Origin: Eggerthellaceae bacterium UBA3686
GTDB lineage: Bacteria; Actinomycetota; Coriobacteriia; Coriobacteriales; Eggerthellaceae
NCBI GenBank assembly: GCA_002371495.1
Contig: DFIX01000004.1
Span: forward strand, 1-52,328
Reading direction: 5' to 3'
Length of the DNA: 52,328 nt
How positions within the stretch are numbered: the first letter of the stretch is position 1; the number at the start of each line of letters is the position of its first letter. Under the pieces are notes generated by a model. That model was not told where the DNA came from. It was given only the letters and a program-made list of their open reading frames with translations, and did not search any database. The position numbers were made by a program, and so were the translations under genes. This document shows, one piece after another, positions 45,130-52,328 of this stretch.

Positions 45130-45615
45130 ATGGCATATGAAGGAGCATATCGTTGTGCGGTGCTGACGCCGACGCGCGAGCTGTTTGCCGGCGATGTGTA
45201 TTACGCTGACGTTCCCGGATACGCGGGGCATTACGGCGTAATCAAAGGGCACGAGAGCCTCGTAGCCACGAACCATCAGGGCGGCAAGCTCACGTTGTGG
45301 CTCGACCCCGAAGGCCGCGAGAAGAAGGTCTTCCTCATCCATCGTGGCTGCACCCAGATGCTCCATGACCATCTTGCCGTGCTCGGTCGTTTCGGTTGCG
45401 AAGCCGATGCGATCGATGTCGAAGCGGTGCGCGAAAAGGCCGATGAGCTGCGCGCGCATCTTGATAACGTCAGGGCAGACCTCGAGACGAGCGAGGGCGA
45501 CGAAGACCATAGAGCCGCCGAAAAGGCTTGGCTTGCCACCGAGGAGATTCACCTCAGCTGGTACGAAGCTCAGATCGAGTTTGCCGAGACCGGCAAGGAG
45601 AGCACTAAGCAGTAA
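45130..45615 (+). CDS. atpC: ATP synthase F1 subunit epsilon, long form
   Basis: 161 residues; 130-140 is usual. The beta-sandwich domain has PTRELFAGDVYYADVPGYAGHYGVIKGHESLV. The C-terminal helical hairpin is longer than normal and acidic (ETSEGDEDHRAAEKAWL). Epsilon controls rotation and ATP hydrolysis, so a long helical part may affect inhibition. It starts three bases after the atpD stop. Confidence 0.92.
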   Translation: MAYEGAYRCAVLTPTRELFAGDVYYADVPGYAGHYGVIKGHESLVATNHQGGKLTLWLDPEGREKKVFLIHRGCTQMLHDHLAVLGRFGCEADAIDVEAVREKADELRAHLDNVRADLETSEGDEDHRAAEKAWLATEEIHLSWYEAQIEFAETGKESTKQ

Positions 45616-45645
45616 ACATTCGCACGCACACCGCGCGAGACACTT

Positions 45646-45672
45646 AAGGGCTACCTTCGGGTAGCCCTTTTC
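45646..45672 (+). terminator. Terminator of the ATP synthase operon
   Basis: AAGGGCTACC, loop TTCG, GGTAGCCCTTTT: a perfect 10-bp stem ending in a T-run, 30 bases after atpC. Confidence 0.95.
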
Positions 45673-45678
45673 GCTCCC

Positions 45679-45717
45679 AAAATGTGTAAAAGGGGTCAGA
45701 CCCCTTTTACACATTTT
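45679..45717. repeat. Dispersed palindrome, AAAATGTGTAAAAGGGGTC subtype
   Basis: A perfect 19-bp palindrome around one A, six bases after the operon terminator. It has the same core as the copies after rpiB. Confidence 0.93.
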
Positions 45718-45810
45718 TCGCGAAGCGGGGCTCAAGTGCCGCGTATTACTAGAGAGATTGAGAGGTCTTCGAATCGCAATCGTTTCAAAAGCGAGCGCTT
45801 ATTCCGATAC

Positions 45811-45869
45811 GTGCAAAAGTGTCATAGCGCAAAAGGGTCAGACCCTTTTGCGCTATGACACTTTTGTAC
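45811..45869. repeat. Dispersed palindrome, TGCAAAAGTG subtype, copy 2
   Basis: 29-bp arms around one A with one mismatch. It is a close relative of 9275-9339 and ends 18 bases from the 3' end of rnpB. Confidence 0.92.
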
Positions 45870-45886
45870 ATTTTTGTAGAAGTTGG

Positions 45887-46232
45887 AATGAGTGGGCCTG
45901 TAAGCCGGGTTCTGTCGGGGACGGCCATTTATCTCGAACGGCAGTCACCTGCCGTCTCTAGCGCGCAACCCGGACGCGCGGCGGGCCACCGCATAGCGCC
46001 CCTATTTGCGTTTGCTCCAGATGGGGTTTACCAAGCCGCGCCGTTGCCGACGCGCTGGTGCGCTCTTACCGCACCGTTTCAGCTTTTCTCCTGCCGGAGC
46101 AGGGGAGTTTTCTTTTCTGTGGCACTTTCCGTCGGGTCGCCCCGCCCAGCCGTTAGCTGGCATCTTGCCCTATGGAGCCCGGACTTTCCTCGCACGCGCA
46201 GTGCGTACGCGACCGCCTGGCCCACTCAAGTG
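45887..46232 (-). ncRNA. rnpB: RNase P RNA, bacterial type A
   Basis: On the minus strand the universally conserved segments appear in order: GAGGAAAGTCCGGGCTCC near the 5' end, CAGAAAAG, GGTAAACCCC, the AGATAAATGGCCGTC region, and ACAGAACCCGGCTTA near the 3' end. GAGTGGGCC at the 5' side pairs perfectly with GGCCCACTC at the 3' side to close P1. It matures tRNA 5' ends with RnpA. Exact ends are uncertain by about 5 bases. Any protein reading across this region on the plus strand is spurious. Confidence 0.97.
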
Positions 46233-46367
46233 TGCTATTGTAGCAAATCGAAGTGCCTGCTGGGGCGTTGCCCTGCTCTCCTAATCGAATGCACAAGCAG
46301 CAAGGATTCCGATTGCGCACGCCTGGGGCAGGCTGCGTTATGGGCCTACGCGGAAGGAACGAACTCG

Positions 46368-47000
46368 ATGATGACGTGCGTCCTCGTTGCGACATGCGAT
46401 TTCAATGCCGACCATTTTGCTACGTGCGATGCAGCTGGGGTATTCAGCAGGGTATACGCTGCTGACGCGGGGTATGCGCACTTGCAGGACATCGGGCGGG
46501 TTCCCGATGTCGTGTTGGGCGATTTCGATTCGCTGGGCTACGTGCCGGACTTTCCCGATATAGAGGTGCATCCTTCGCATAAGGACGAATCGGACCTCGA
46601 GCTCGCGTTCGATCGCATGAAAGCTGACGGGGTAAACGCCGTGTATATCTACGGCGCCATTGGCGGCAGGCTCGACCACACCATCGCCAATTTGCAGATG
46701 GCGGCTCGTTTTGCCGAAGAGGGCATGCAGGTTACGTTTATCGCTCCCGATTGCGCGATTCGCATTCTCGTGGGGCCTGGCTCCTACGAGCTGCCAAGGC
46801 TCGAGCGCGGCACCGTCTCGGTGTTCTCGGCTACGGACCGTTCCGTTGGCGTGACCGAGCTGGGTATGGAGTACCCGCTCGAAGATGCGGTGCTGACGAA
46901 CAGGACGACGCTGGGTCTTTCGAACGAGATCATCGGCAAGCCTGTGACGGTTAGCGTGGAAAAGGGCACTTTGTACGTCTTCCATCCGCTCGAGGGATAA
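46368..47000 (+). CDS. thiN: Thiamine pyrophosphokinase
   Basis: 210 residues, transferring pyrophosphate from ATP to thiamine. The three family blocks are present: VVLGDFDSLG, HKDESDLELAFD and GAIGGRLDHTIANLQ. The C-terminal beta domain is complete. GGAAGGA lies 9 bases before ATG 46368; the open frame upstream runs through rnpB. It precedes the TPP-riboswitch-controlled thi genes, so its product is the ligand of that switch. Confidence 0.93.
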   Translation: MMTCVLVATCDFNADHFATCDAAGVFSRVYAADAGYAHLQDIGRVPDVVLGDFDSLGYVPDFPDIEVHPSHKDESDLELAFDRMKADGVNAVYIYGAIGGRLDHTIANLQMAARFAEEGMQVTFIAPDCAIRILVGPGSYELPRLERGTVSVFSATDRSVGVTELGMEYPLEDAVLTNRTTLGLSNEIIGKPVTVSVEKGTLYVFHPLEG

Positions 47001-47004
47001 ACGC

Positions 47005-47010
47005 TATAAT
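47005..47010 (+). promoter_or_regulatory. -10 box before the TPP riboswitch
   Basis: A consensus TATAAT a few bases before the aptamer and just after the thiN stop. The -35 is weak. Confidence 0.6.
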
Positions 47011-47015
47011 GCATT

Positions 47016-47106
47016 GCGGGGAGCTTGCGTAATCGGCAGGCTGAGAGGAGGCGCGAATCGCCTCGACCCATATAACCTGCTGTGGATAATGCCAACGAAG
47101 GGAGTC
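47016..47106 (+). promoter_or_regulatory. TPP riboswitch (thi-box)
   Basis: The conserved aptamer cores are intact: GCGGGGAGC, GGCTGAGAGGAGG with the variable GCGCGAATCGC stem, GACCC, AACCTG, and TGGATAATGCCAACGAAGGGAG. The last GAAGGGAG also serves as the ribosome site of thiM, so ligand binding likely blocks translation by hiding it. No separate terminator stem lies between aptamer and gene. Confidence 0.95.
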
Positions 47107-47113
47107 TGATTTC

Positions 47114-47947
47114 ATGAAGAAAACTGCGCTTTCCACCGCCCTTGCCAACGTCCGTACCTCGACGCCGCTCGTGCACTGCATCACGAACTACGTGACGGTG
47201 AATGACTGCGCCAATGCGCTTCTGGCCTGCGGTGGAAGCCCCATCATGAGCGATGAGCCCAAAGACGTCGCCGACATCCAGACGATTTGCGGGGGGCTGG
47301 TGCTCAACATCGGCACGCTCAACGAGCAAACCATCGCCGGTATGCACGTTGCAGGCAAGCGGGCGACCGAGCTTGGGCATCCCATTGTGCTCGACCCGGT
47401 AGGCGCGGGCGCATCGGCGCTGCGCACGCAGACCGCAAGCGAGCTTCTGGACAACTACGGTGTTGCCGTCATACGCGGCAATATGTCCGAGATGAAGGCG
47501 CTAGCGGGTGCCGCCGCCACGACGCGCGGCGTGGATGTGAACCCAGACGACGCCGTGACCGACGAAAACCTTGCCGAGAGCGCTGCGTTTGCCAAGGCAC
47601 TGGCTGCCAAGACGGGGGCAATCGTGGCCATTACCGGCGCCATCGACCTGGTTGCCGATCCCGAGCGCGCGGTGGCCATTCGCAACGGCTCGCCCATTAT
47701 GGGAAAGATCACGGGCACGGGCTGCATGCTCTCGTGCGTTACGGCCGCATATGCCGTCGCCAACCCTAACGCGCAGCTCGAGGCCGTCGTGGCAGCCGTT
47801 GCGGGCAGCGGCGTTGCAGGCGAGATGGCCCTTGCGCGCATGCAACCGGTCGACGGCAACGCCTCGTTCCGCACGTATCTGATCGATGCGCTGTACAACA
47901 TGAATGGCGAAGCCCTTGAAGCCGTCGCGCGCATCGAGGAAGTGTAA
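47114..47947 (+). CDS. thiM: Hydroxyethylthiazole kinase
   Basis: 277 residues, phosphorylating the thiazole alcohol in thiamine salvage. PLVHCITNYVTVNDCANALLACGGSPIMSDE is the typical start, VLDPVGAGAS and RGNMSEMKAL follow, and GTGCMLSCVTAAY holds the catalytic Cys and anion hole. It directly follows the riboswitch, whose end holds its ribosome site. Confidence 0.96.
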   Translation: MKKTALSTALANVRTSTPLVHCITNYVTVNDCANALLACGGSPIMSDEPKDVADIQTICGGLVLNIGTLNEQTIAGMHVAGKRATELGHPIVLDPVGAGASALRTQTASELLDNYGVAVIRGNMSEMKALAGAAATTRGVDVNPDDAVTDENLAESAAFAKALAAKTGAIVAITGAIDLVADPERAVAIRNGSPIMGKITGTGCMLSCVTAAYAVANPNAQLEAVVAAVAGSGVAGEMALARMQPVDGNASFRTYLIDALYNMNGEALEAVARIEEV

Positions 47948-47969
47948 GGACAACGGGAAGACAACGGGA

Positions 47970-48038
47970 AGACAACGGGGACGTAGCCCGTTGTCTTACG
48001 CCGGGGAAACAAGACAGCACCCTACGTCCCCGTTGTCT
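47970..48038. repeat. Palindrome, AGACAACGGGGACGTAG arms
   Basis: Perfect 17-bp arms (47970-47986/48022-48038). The left arm is preceded by two more partial copies of AGACAACGGG in tandem (from 47949). Confidence 0.88.
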
Positions 48039-48075
48039 GATGCCCTGATCCGAAGGGGATATGTGAGAGGTTGAC

Positions 48076-48744
48076 ATGAAGCGTTATTCGCCTGATGAAA
48101 TCCGAGCGTCGATGCTGCTGTACGCAGTAACCGACCGCGCATGGCTGCGGGGCAGGGAGCTGGCCGATTGCGTGCGGCAAGCCATAGCCGGCGGGGCGAC
48201 GTTCGTCCAGCTGCGTGAAAAGGACGCCCCGCGCGACCAGATTGTCGGGCTCGCGCGCGAGCTGCTGGCAATCTGCCGGGACGCGGGCGTGCCGTTCGTC
48301 ATCGACGACGAGGTCGAAATCGCGCGCGAAGTGGGCGCCGACGGCGTGCATGTGGGCCAGGACGACATGGCGTGCGAAAACGCGCGTGCCCTGCTCGGCC
48401 CCGATGCCATCGTCGGCGTATCGGCCCAGACGGTCGAGCAGGCCCTGGCGGCGCAGGCTGCGGGCGCCGACTACCTTGGCGTGGGGGCGCTCATTCCCAC
48501 GCCGACCAAGCCCGATGCAGTGGACGTGACGTTCGACGAGCTGCGCGCCATATGCGATGCGGTAAGCATCCCCGTCGTAGGCATCGGTGGACTCAACGTT
48601 AGCACGATCCCGCAGCTCGAGGGCTCGCGTGCCGACGGAGCTGCGGTCGTGTCGGCTATCTTTGCCGCCGACGATTGCGAAGCGGCTGCACGCGCGCTCT
48701 GCGGCGTGTGCCGGAAGACGTTTAAGCAGAAGCCTAAAGCTTAG
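48076..48744 (+). CDS. thiE: Thiamine-phosphate synthase
   Basis: 222 residues, TIM barrel joining hydroxymethylpyrimidine diphosphate and thiazole phosphate. FVQLREKD, VGQDD, GVSAQTVEQA and GVGALIPTPTKPDA, and the closing GIGG phosphate site, are diagnostic. GAGAGG precedes the ATG. It is separated from thiM by a palindrome and from thiD by a GC-rich hairpin. Confidence 0.95.
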   Translation: MKRYSPDEIRASMLLYAVTDRAWLRGRELADCVRQAIAGGATFVQLREKDAPRDQIVGLARELLAICRDAGVPFVIDDEVEIAREVGADGVHVGQDDMACENARALLGPDAIVGVSAQTVEQALAAQAAGADYLGVGALIPTPTKPDAVDVTFDELRAICDAVSIPVVGIGGLNVSTIPQLEGSRADGAAVVSAIFAADDCEAAARALCGVCRKTFKQKPKA

Positions 48745-48804
48745 AAACCGAAGGCGTCTGGCGGTGCAGCTTGTTTAAGCGATTCCTATCTGCTTGCACA
48801 GCCT

Positions 48805-48839
48805 GAGCGAGCGGGAAGAGTTGCCCTTCCCGCTCGCTC
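48805..48839. repeat. Perfect 14-bp hairpin between thiE and thiD
   Basis: GAGCGAGCGGGAAG pairs with CTTCCCGCTCGCTC around a 7-base loop. Without a T-run it is not a standard terminator; it could stabilise or split the thi transcript. Confidence 0.75.
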
Positions 48840-48909
48840 CCCAGTAAGTCGGGAATTGTTTTCCCAGACGTCGAGGCTGCGCGTGGTGCCCAGTATCCGA
48901 AAGGAAGTA

Positions 48910-49698
48910 ATGATGAAATCGGTTCTTACTATCGCGGGGTCGGACTCCAGCGGAGGCGCCGGCATACAAGCCGACATCAAGACGATCGAGGCGCACAAGC
49001 TGTTCGCGCAGTCGGCGATTACTGCCCTGACTGCCCAGAATACCACGGGCGTGTACGGCGTGTTCGATGTGCCCGCCGAGTTCGTAACCCAGCAGATCGA
49101 CGTCGTGTTCGACGACATACGTCCTGATGCCGTCAAGATCGGCATGGTGTCGTCGCCGGCGATCGTCGAGGCCATAGCCGAAGCGCTCGTGCGCAATGGC
49201 GCCCAGAACATCGTGGTAGACCCGGTTATGGTGGCCACGAGCGGCTCGGAGCTTGCGTCGAGCGACGCGGTCGTTGCTCTGCGAAAGCGGCTGATTCCGC
49301 TCGCGACGGTCATCACGCCCAACATGCCCGAGGCGGAGGCTCTGTTCGGCGCCTCCATCGGCGATCATGAGGCGCAGGAGGAGGCAGCCGTGGCAATCGC
49401 CGCCAGCGCTGGCGTGGCAACGTTGGTCAAGGGCGGCCATGGCGAGAACGACGCCAACGATGTGCTGGCGCGCCCCGACGGAACCGTTGCCTGGTTTAAG
49501 GGAGAGCGCGTGGCTACGAGCAACACGCACGGCACGGGGTGCACGCTTTCGAGCGCCATCGCGTGCGGGCTTGTGCAAGGGCTTTCACTCGAGGATTCCA
49601 TCGCTCAGGCCAAGCGCTATATCACGGGCGCGCTGGCGGCGGGCCTCGACTTGGGGAAGGGCTCGGGCCCGCTCGACCATATGTGGTCATACGCGTAG
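48910..49698 (+). CDS. thiD: Hydroxymethylpyrimidine (phosphate) kinase
   Basis: 262 residues, ribokinase fold, phosphorylating HMP twice. GSDSSGGAGIQADIKT binds the pyrimidine, DPVMVATSGS lies in the nucleotide site, and NTHGTGCTLSSA has the anion hole and catalytic Cys. GAAAGGAAG precedes tandem ATGs at 48910 and 48913. With thiM, thiE and thiN it completes a salvage route; de novo genes thiC, thiG or thiS are not in the window. Confidence 0.95.
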   Translation: MMKSVLTIAGSDSSGGAGIQADIKTIEAHKLFAQSAITALTAQNTTGVYGVFDVPAEFVTQQIDVVFDDIRPDAVKIGMVSSPAIVEAIAEALVRNGAQNIVVDPVMVATSGSELASSDAVVALRKRLIPLATVITPNMPEAEALFGASIGDHEAQEEAAVAIAASAGVATLVKGGHGENDANDVLARPDGTVAWFKGERVATSNTHGTGCTLSSAIACGLVQGLSLEDSIAQAKRYITGALAAGLDLGKGSGPLDHMWSYA

Positions 49699-49811
49699 GG
49701 CATGGACGGGCTCGATTGCGGGCTTGACATGCGTCCGTATCCGCTGGCATGCTCACAGTTCAGAAAACATGCGCTGCGTTGGCGGTACTCGAGATACAAG
49801 GAGTGTCCAAG

Positions 49812-50321
49812 ATGAAGCTGGTCATAGCATCCGATATTCACGGCTCGGCGGCGTGGTGCCGCAAGCTGATGAGCGTGGTTGAAGAACGCAATCCCGATAA
49901 GCTCGTGCTGCTGGGCGACTTGCTGTACCACGGCCCGCGCAACCCGCTTCCCGACGAATACGATCCCAAAGAGGTGGCGGCGCTGCTGAACGGCCAGAAG
50001 GAGCGAATCGTTGCCGTGCGCGGCAATTGCGACGCCGAGGTCGACCAGATGATGCTGGAGTTTCCCTGCCTGGCAGATTACGCGTGGGTCGTCGACGGGA
50101 CGAGCCAGCTGTACCTCACCCACGGGCATCTGTGGGAGCCCGACAACCTGCCGCCGCTGCCGCAGGGCACCACGTTCGTGTACGGTCATTTCCACGTGAA
50201 ACGAAACGAGGTCGTTAACGGGATTCGCCTGTTCAACCCTGGAAGCGCGGGCCTTCCCAAGGATGGCTCGAACAGCGTCGGCATTTACGAGGACGGCAAA
50301 CTGTCGTTCCTCGAGCTGTAG
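49812..50321 (+). CDS. YfcE-type phosphodiesterase
   Basis: 169 residues, calcineurin-like metallophosphoesterase. Metal ligands are visible in ASDIHGS, LLGDLLYHGPRN, RGNCDAEVDQMM, LTHGHLW and GHFHVKR. The E. coli relative has been shown to be a phosphodiesterase, but its natural substrate is unknown. AAGGAG precedes ATG 49812; the upstream ATG at 49749 adds a poorly conserved extension. Confidence 0.92.
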   Translation: MKLVIASDIHGSAAWCRKLMSVVEERNPDKLVLLGDLLYHGPRNPLPDEYDPKEVAALLNGQKERIVAVRGNCDAEVDQMMLEFPCLADYAWVVDGTSQLYLTHGHLWEPDNLPPLPQGTTFVYGHFHVKRNEVVNGIRLFNPGSAGLPKDGSNSVGIYEDGKLSFLEL

Positions 50322-50479
50322 AAACAAGCTATGCACCTGTAGCGTTTCTGACGGTTTACCGGGGAACATAAGGCTTGGCGAGGCCTCTCTGTGGCCGTGC
50401 GTGCTGGTCCTGCGTGCGGATTGAAACTTCTTTTACGGCTCTATTCAGCTGGAAAGAATCATCTGAACGTAATTCTCTG

Positions 50480-50512
50480 AACGAGCCACGGGGGCGCCCC
50501 GTGGCTCGTTTT
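50480..50512. terminator. Terminator between convergent genes
   Basis: AACGAGCCACGGGG, loop GCG, CCCCGTGGCTCGTTTTA. It has a T-run on the plus strand, serving the phosphodiesterase transcript, and lies 22 bases before the end of the minus-strand glycosidase gene. Confidence 0.85.
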
Positions 50513-50534
50513 ACGACGTCAGCGGCTCAGCGGC

Positions 50535-51887
50535 TCAGCGGCGGCTTGGGGCAGTGACGATCGTTTGAATCGAATGCGGGGCAGCGTCGAGGCGGGCCAT
50601 GCGGCAGGGTCGGTCGTCCGGCGCGATTGCCAAGTTGAAGTCAATGGTTCGCCCCGTACGGTTGAGGACGACGAGCGCAAGCGTCCCGTCGGGGTTTGCG
50701 AAGCAGCACGTCTCGAGGTCGGTCGTGTAGCGCGTCGAGAGCACGCGCTGAGCGCCCGGCATTATGAAGCGGCTGAAATGTCCCAGGTAGTGGAAGGGAA
50801 GGCGTATGTTCATGCGCCGCTCGGCGACGTCGTACATGATGGGGGCATCGCAGAAATTGCCAACATGGTTGGGTCCGCCTGCGCTGTTCAGCAGTATGTT
50901 CCAGTCGATGATGCCGTTCGCGCCCGCCTCCAAATCGCCGATGATCTCGCGCGCGTAGTGCTCGGCGTGCGGAAGCTCCTGGCTAGGGTCGCCCGCCGTG
51001 AAGCAGTCGCAGCCTTCGCTAAAGATGAGCTCGCGTTCGGCGCCTATGATCTCGCGTGTTGCCCGAAGCGCTTCGAAGTGGTCGCCCGAATACCAATGGA
51101 AGGCCACCCCATCGACGTCCTGCGCTGCTTCGGGGTCGGCCATGATGGAGCGTGCCCGGTCGAGCATGCTTTCCTTGTTGTGGTCCCAAATGAGGGTTTT
51201 AACATCGGATAGCCCTTCGTCTGCCAGGGCGGGTTTTAGGTATTCGTGCAGGAAAACGCGTTCTTGCTCGGCGTCGAACAAGCATGATTCCCAGATTTGG
51301 CGAGCTTGCGGCTCGTTTTGCACCGTAATGCGCCCGATGTTCACGCCGTAGTCGCGGTAGTCGCTGAGCGTGCGCGCGACCATGCGCGCCCAGATGTCGT
51401 AGGCGCTCCGCCTTAGGTGACCGCCGAACTTCATGGTTCGATTCGTCTTCGCCCACGCTGGCGGGCTCCATGGCGTTGCGAGGAACTTCAGCGAAGGATT
51501 GCGCTCTTGTGCGGCTTTCACCAGGGGCAGGACGTAGGCCCAATCGTCGTCGATGCTGAAGGAGCCAAGCGTTTCATCGCGTTTCGCCATGTAAGGGCGG
51601 GGGATGAGCGAGAAGTCGCTGCTCTGGATGGCCAAACGGCACAGCGAGTAGCGGTTTCCGTCTTTTCCGAAGCAGGTTTGCAGGAACCGCTCGCGATCGT
51701 CTGCGCCCATCTGCGCAAAAACGTAGCCGGACGCCTCGGTGAGTGCCGCGCCGAATCCGACGATGCGCTGATAGCCTATGCTGGGGTATACCTTGACGAG
51801 CCGCATCTCGGGGTTGCCGAGCGGCGTGCGCAGGTGGACGGTGCTTTCTTGGAATACGCGGGTGCTGTCGGTGAGGTAGCGTTTCGT
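50535..51887 (-). CDS. Glycoside hydrolase family 30 enzyme with apparent ACG start
   Basis: 450 residues from 51887. The acid/base Glu is in ITVQNEPQA and the nucleophile Glu in LIFSEGCD; GFGAALTEASGYVF and TPWSPPAWAKTN are GH30 (glucosylceramidase-type) blocks. The first ATG (51806) has no ribosome site and would drop 27 residues that look coding (KRYLTDSTRVFQ). AAAGGA is correctly spaced before an ACG at 51887. There is no signal peptide, so it acts on imported glycosides or is non-secreted. Beta-glucosidase, xylosidase or fucosidase activity is possible in the family. Confidence 0.82.
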   Translation of the reverse strand, partial: TKRYLTDSTRVFQESTVHLRTPLGNPEMRLVKVYPSIGYQRIVGFGAALTEASGYVFAQMGADDRERFLQTCFGKDGNRYSLCRLAIQSSDFSLIPRPYMAKRDETLGSFSIDDDWAYVLPLVKAAQERNPSLKFLATPWSPPAWAKTNRTMKFGGHLRRSAYDIWARMVARTLSDYRDYGVNIGRITVQNEPQARQIWESCLFDAEQERVFLHEYLKPALADEGLSDVKTLIWDHNKESMLDRARSIMADPEAAQDVDGVAFHWYSGDHFEALRATREIIGAERELIFSEGCDCFTAGDPSQELPHAEHYAREIIGDLEAGANGIIDWNILLNSAGGPNHVGNFCDAPIMYDVAERRMNIRLPFHYLGHFSRFIMPGAQRVLSTRYTTDLETCCFANPDGTLALVVLNRTGRTIDFNLAIAPDDRPCRMARLDAAPHSIQTIVTAPSRR

Positions 51888-52328
51888 GGTGATTCCTTTC
51901 CGCAGATTATGCCATTCTCATTGTACATAGCTTTTTCGCATGCGCGACCGCTGCCGCTTGCGGGTTTTGCGGGTCCGGTCACTTGTTTAGAGCGTTTTGT
52001 GCAAAATATCGCGTTAAATGGCGAATTGATTGCGTTAACGCGTCCAATTTAGAGGATTGTTGGGACGTTGAGTTTACGCGAACAGGCATAATTGCGGAGC
52101 GAGATTGCCGGGAGTGCAGATGATTCGCCATCTTACGCGATTTTTTGCACAAAACCCTTCAAAACCGTGATCCGGCTAGTTAAAAGCGGGCTGCTTGCGG
52201 TGGCGCGCGATCGGTTGCTGCGCAAAGTGGCCGCAACGGTTGATGGCGGATGTAGTTTGCGGGGTTGCGGAGGGCTCTTCCTCAAAACTATCTGGGTATG
52301 CAAGGGTAGGTTGAATTTCAAAACGCAA
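51888..52328. other. Non-coding region at the window end
   Basis: 441 bases. No credible gene; a 62-codon frame on the minus strand is Ser/Arg/Pro-rich and has no ribosome site. It contains a 32-bp imperfect inverted repeat (51994-52155) and a perfect GCGTTAACGC dyad at 52032-52041. Confidence 0.6.
51994..52155. repeat. Inverted repeat with 32-base arms upstream of the glycosidase gene
   Basis: 51994-52025 and 52124-52155 are reverse complements at 29 of 32 positions (GTTTTGTGCAAAA ... TTTTTTGCACAAAAC). The 98 bases between contain the GCGTTAACGC dyad, which looks like a LacI-family operator. Confidence 0.75.

Noticed and set aside
45855..46367. Long open frame extending the thiamine pyrophosphokinase gene upstream
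   Set aside because: It runs antisense through the conserved RNase P RNA; the true start is ATG 46368 after GGAAGGA.
52133..52321. 62-aa protein on the minus strand at the window end
   Set aside because: No ribosome site, Ser/Arg/Pro-rich, and it overlaps an inverted repeat arm.

Overview
The window reads as chromosomal DNA of an anaerobic, GC-rich actinobacterium of the class Coriobacteriia, most likely an Eggerthellaceae member (Eggerthella, Gordonibacter, Slackia or Adlercreutzia type). This is an inference. It rests on paired molybdopterin oxidoreductase and ferredoxin genes, a selenocysteine-containing SelD, the style of the secreted subtilase, strong GAGG-type ribosome sites and GC-rich codon use. 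No rRNA or tRNA gene was seen. The only long RNA gene is rnpB; a TPP riboswitch is also present.

Layout. 1-8230: an accessory catabolic locus with two tandem pairs of a cytoplasmic molybdopterin enzyme and a small 8-Cys Fe-S protein (the first pair enters at the window edge). A LysR regulator lies between the pairs, and an unknown 144-aa protein, an MFS transporter, a zinc-ribbon protein and a decayed aldo/keto reductase follow. The set resembles the molybdenum catechol dehydroxylase clusters of gut Coriobacteriia. 8232-21600: WYL regulator, a PurF-like protein without the N-terminal Cys, a secreted subtilase, a lipoprotein, a membrane Ser/Thr kinase with a long insertion, pyridoxal kinase, serS, a single-pass protein and a stand-alone cyanophycin-synthetase N-domain protein. 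21880-30340: MocR-type aminotransferase, D-Ala-D-Ala ligase, YtxH, PRC-barrel, VTT and TM2 membrane proteins, class I aldolase, selD and a YdcF protein. 30438-38053: two FAD proteins and TsaC in a tight operon, an alpha/beta hydrolase, glpK, rpiB and dCMP deaminase.

38441-45615 is the F1Fo ATP synthase operon (small membrane protein, then B-E-F-H-A-G-D-C); the c subunit lacks the sodium-ligand residues. 45616-50321 carries rnpB (minus strand), thiamine pyrophosphokinase, a TPP riboswitch, thiM, thiE and thiD (a thiamine salvage set) and a YfcE phosphodiesterase. 50535-51887 is a GH30 glycosidase whose best start is an ACG codon.

Spacers hold many near-perfect palindromes in several sequence families. 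Several abut or overlap stop codons, and two of these supply the stop codon itself. The most RNA-like structure is a pair of inverted ~110-nt elements at 26965-27261. Their cores are conserved while the terminal stems have changed on both arms, keeping pairing intact. Together with the molybdopterin locus, these are the best candidates for something undescribed.
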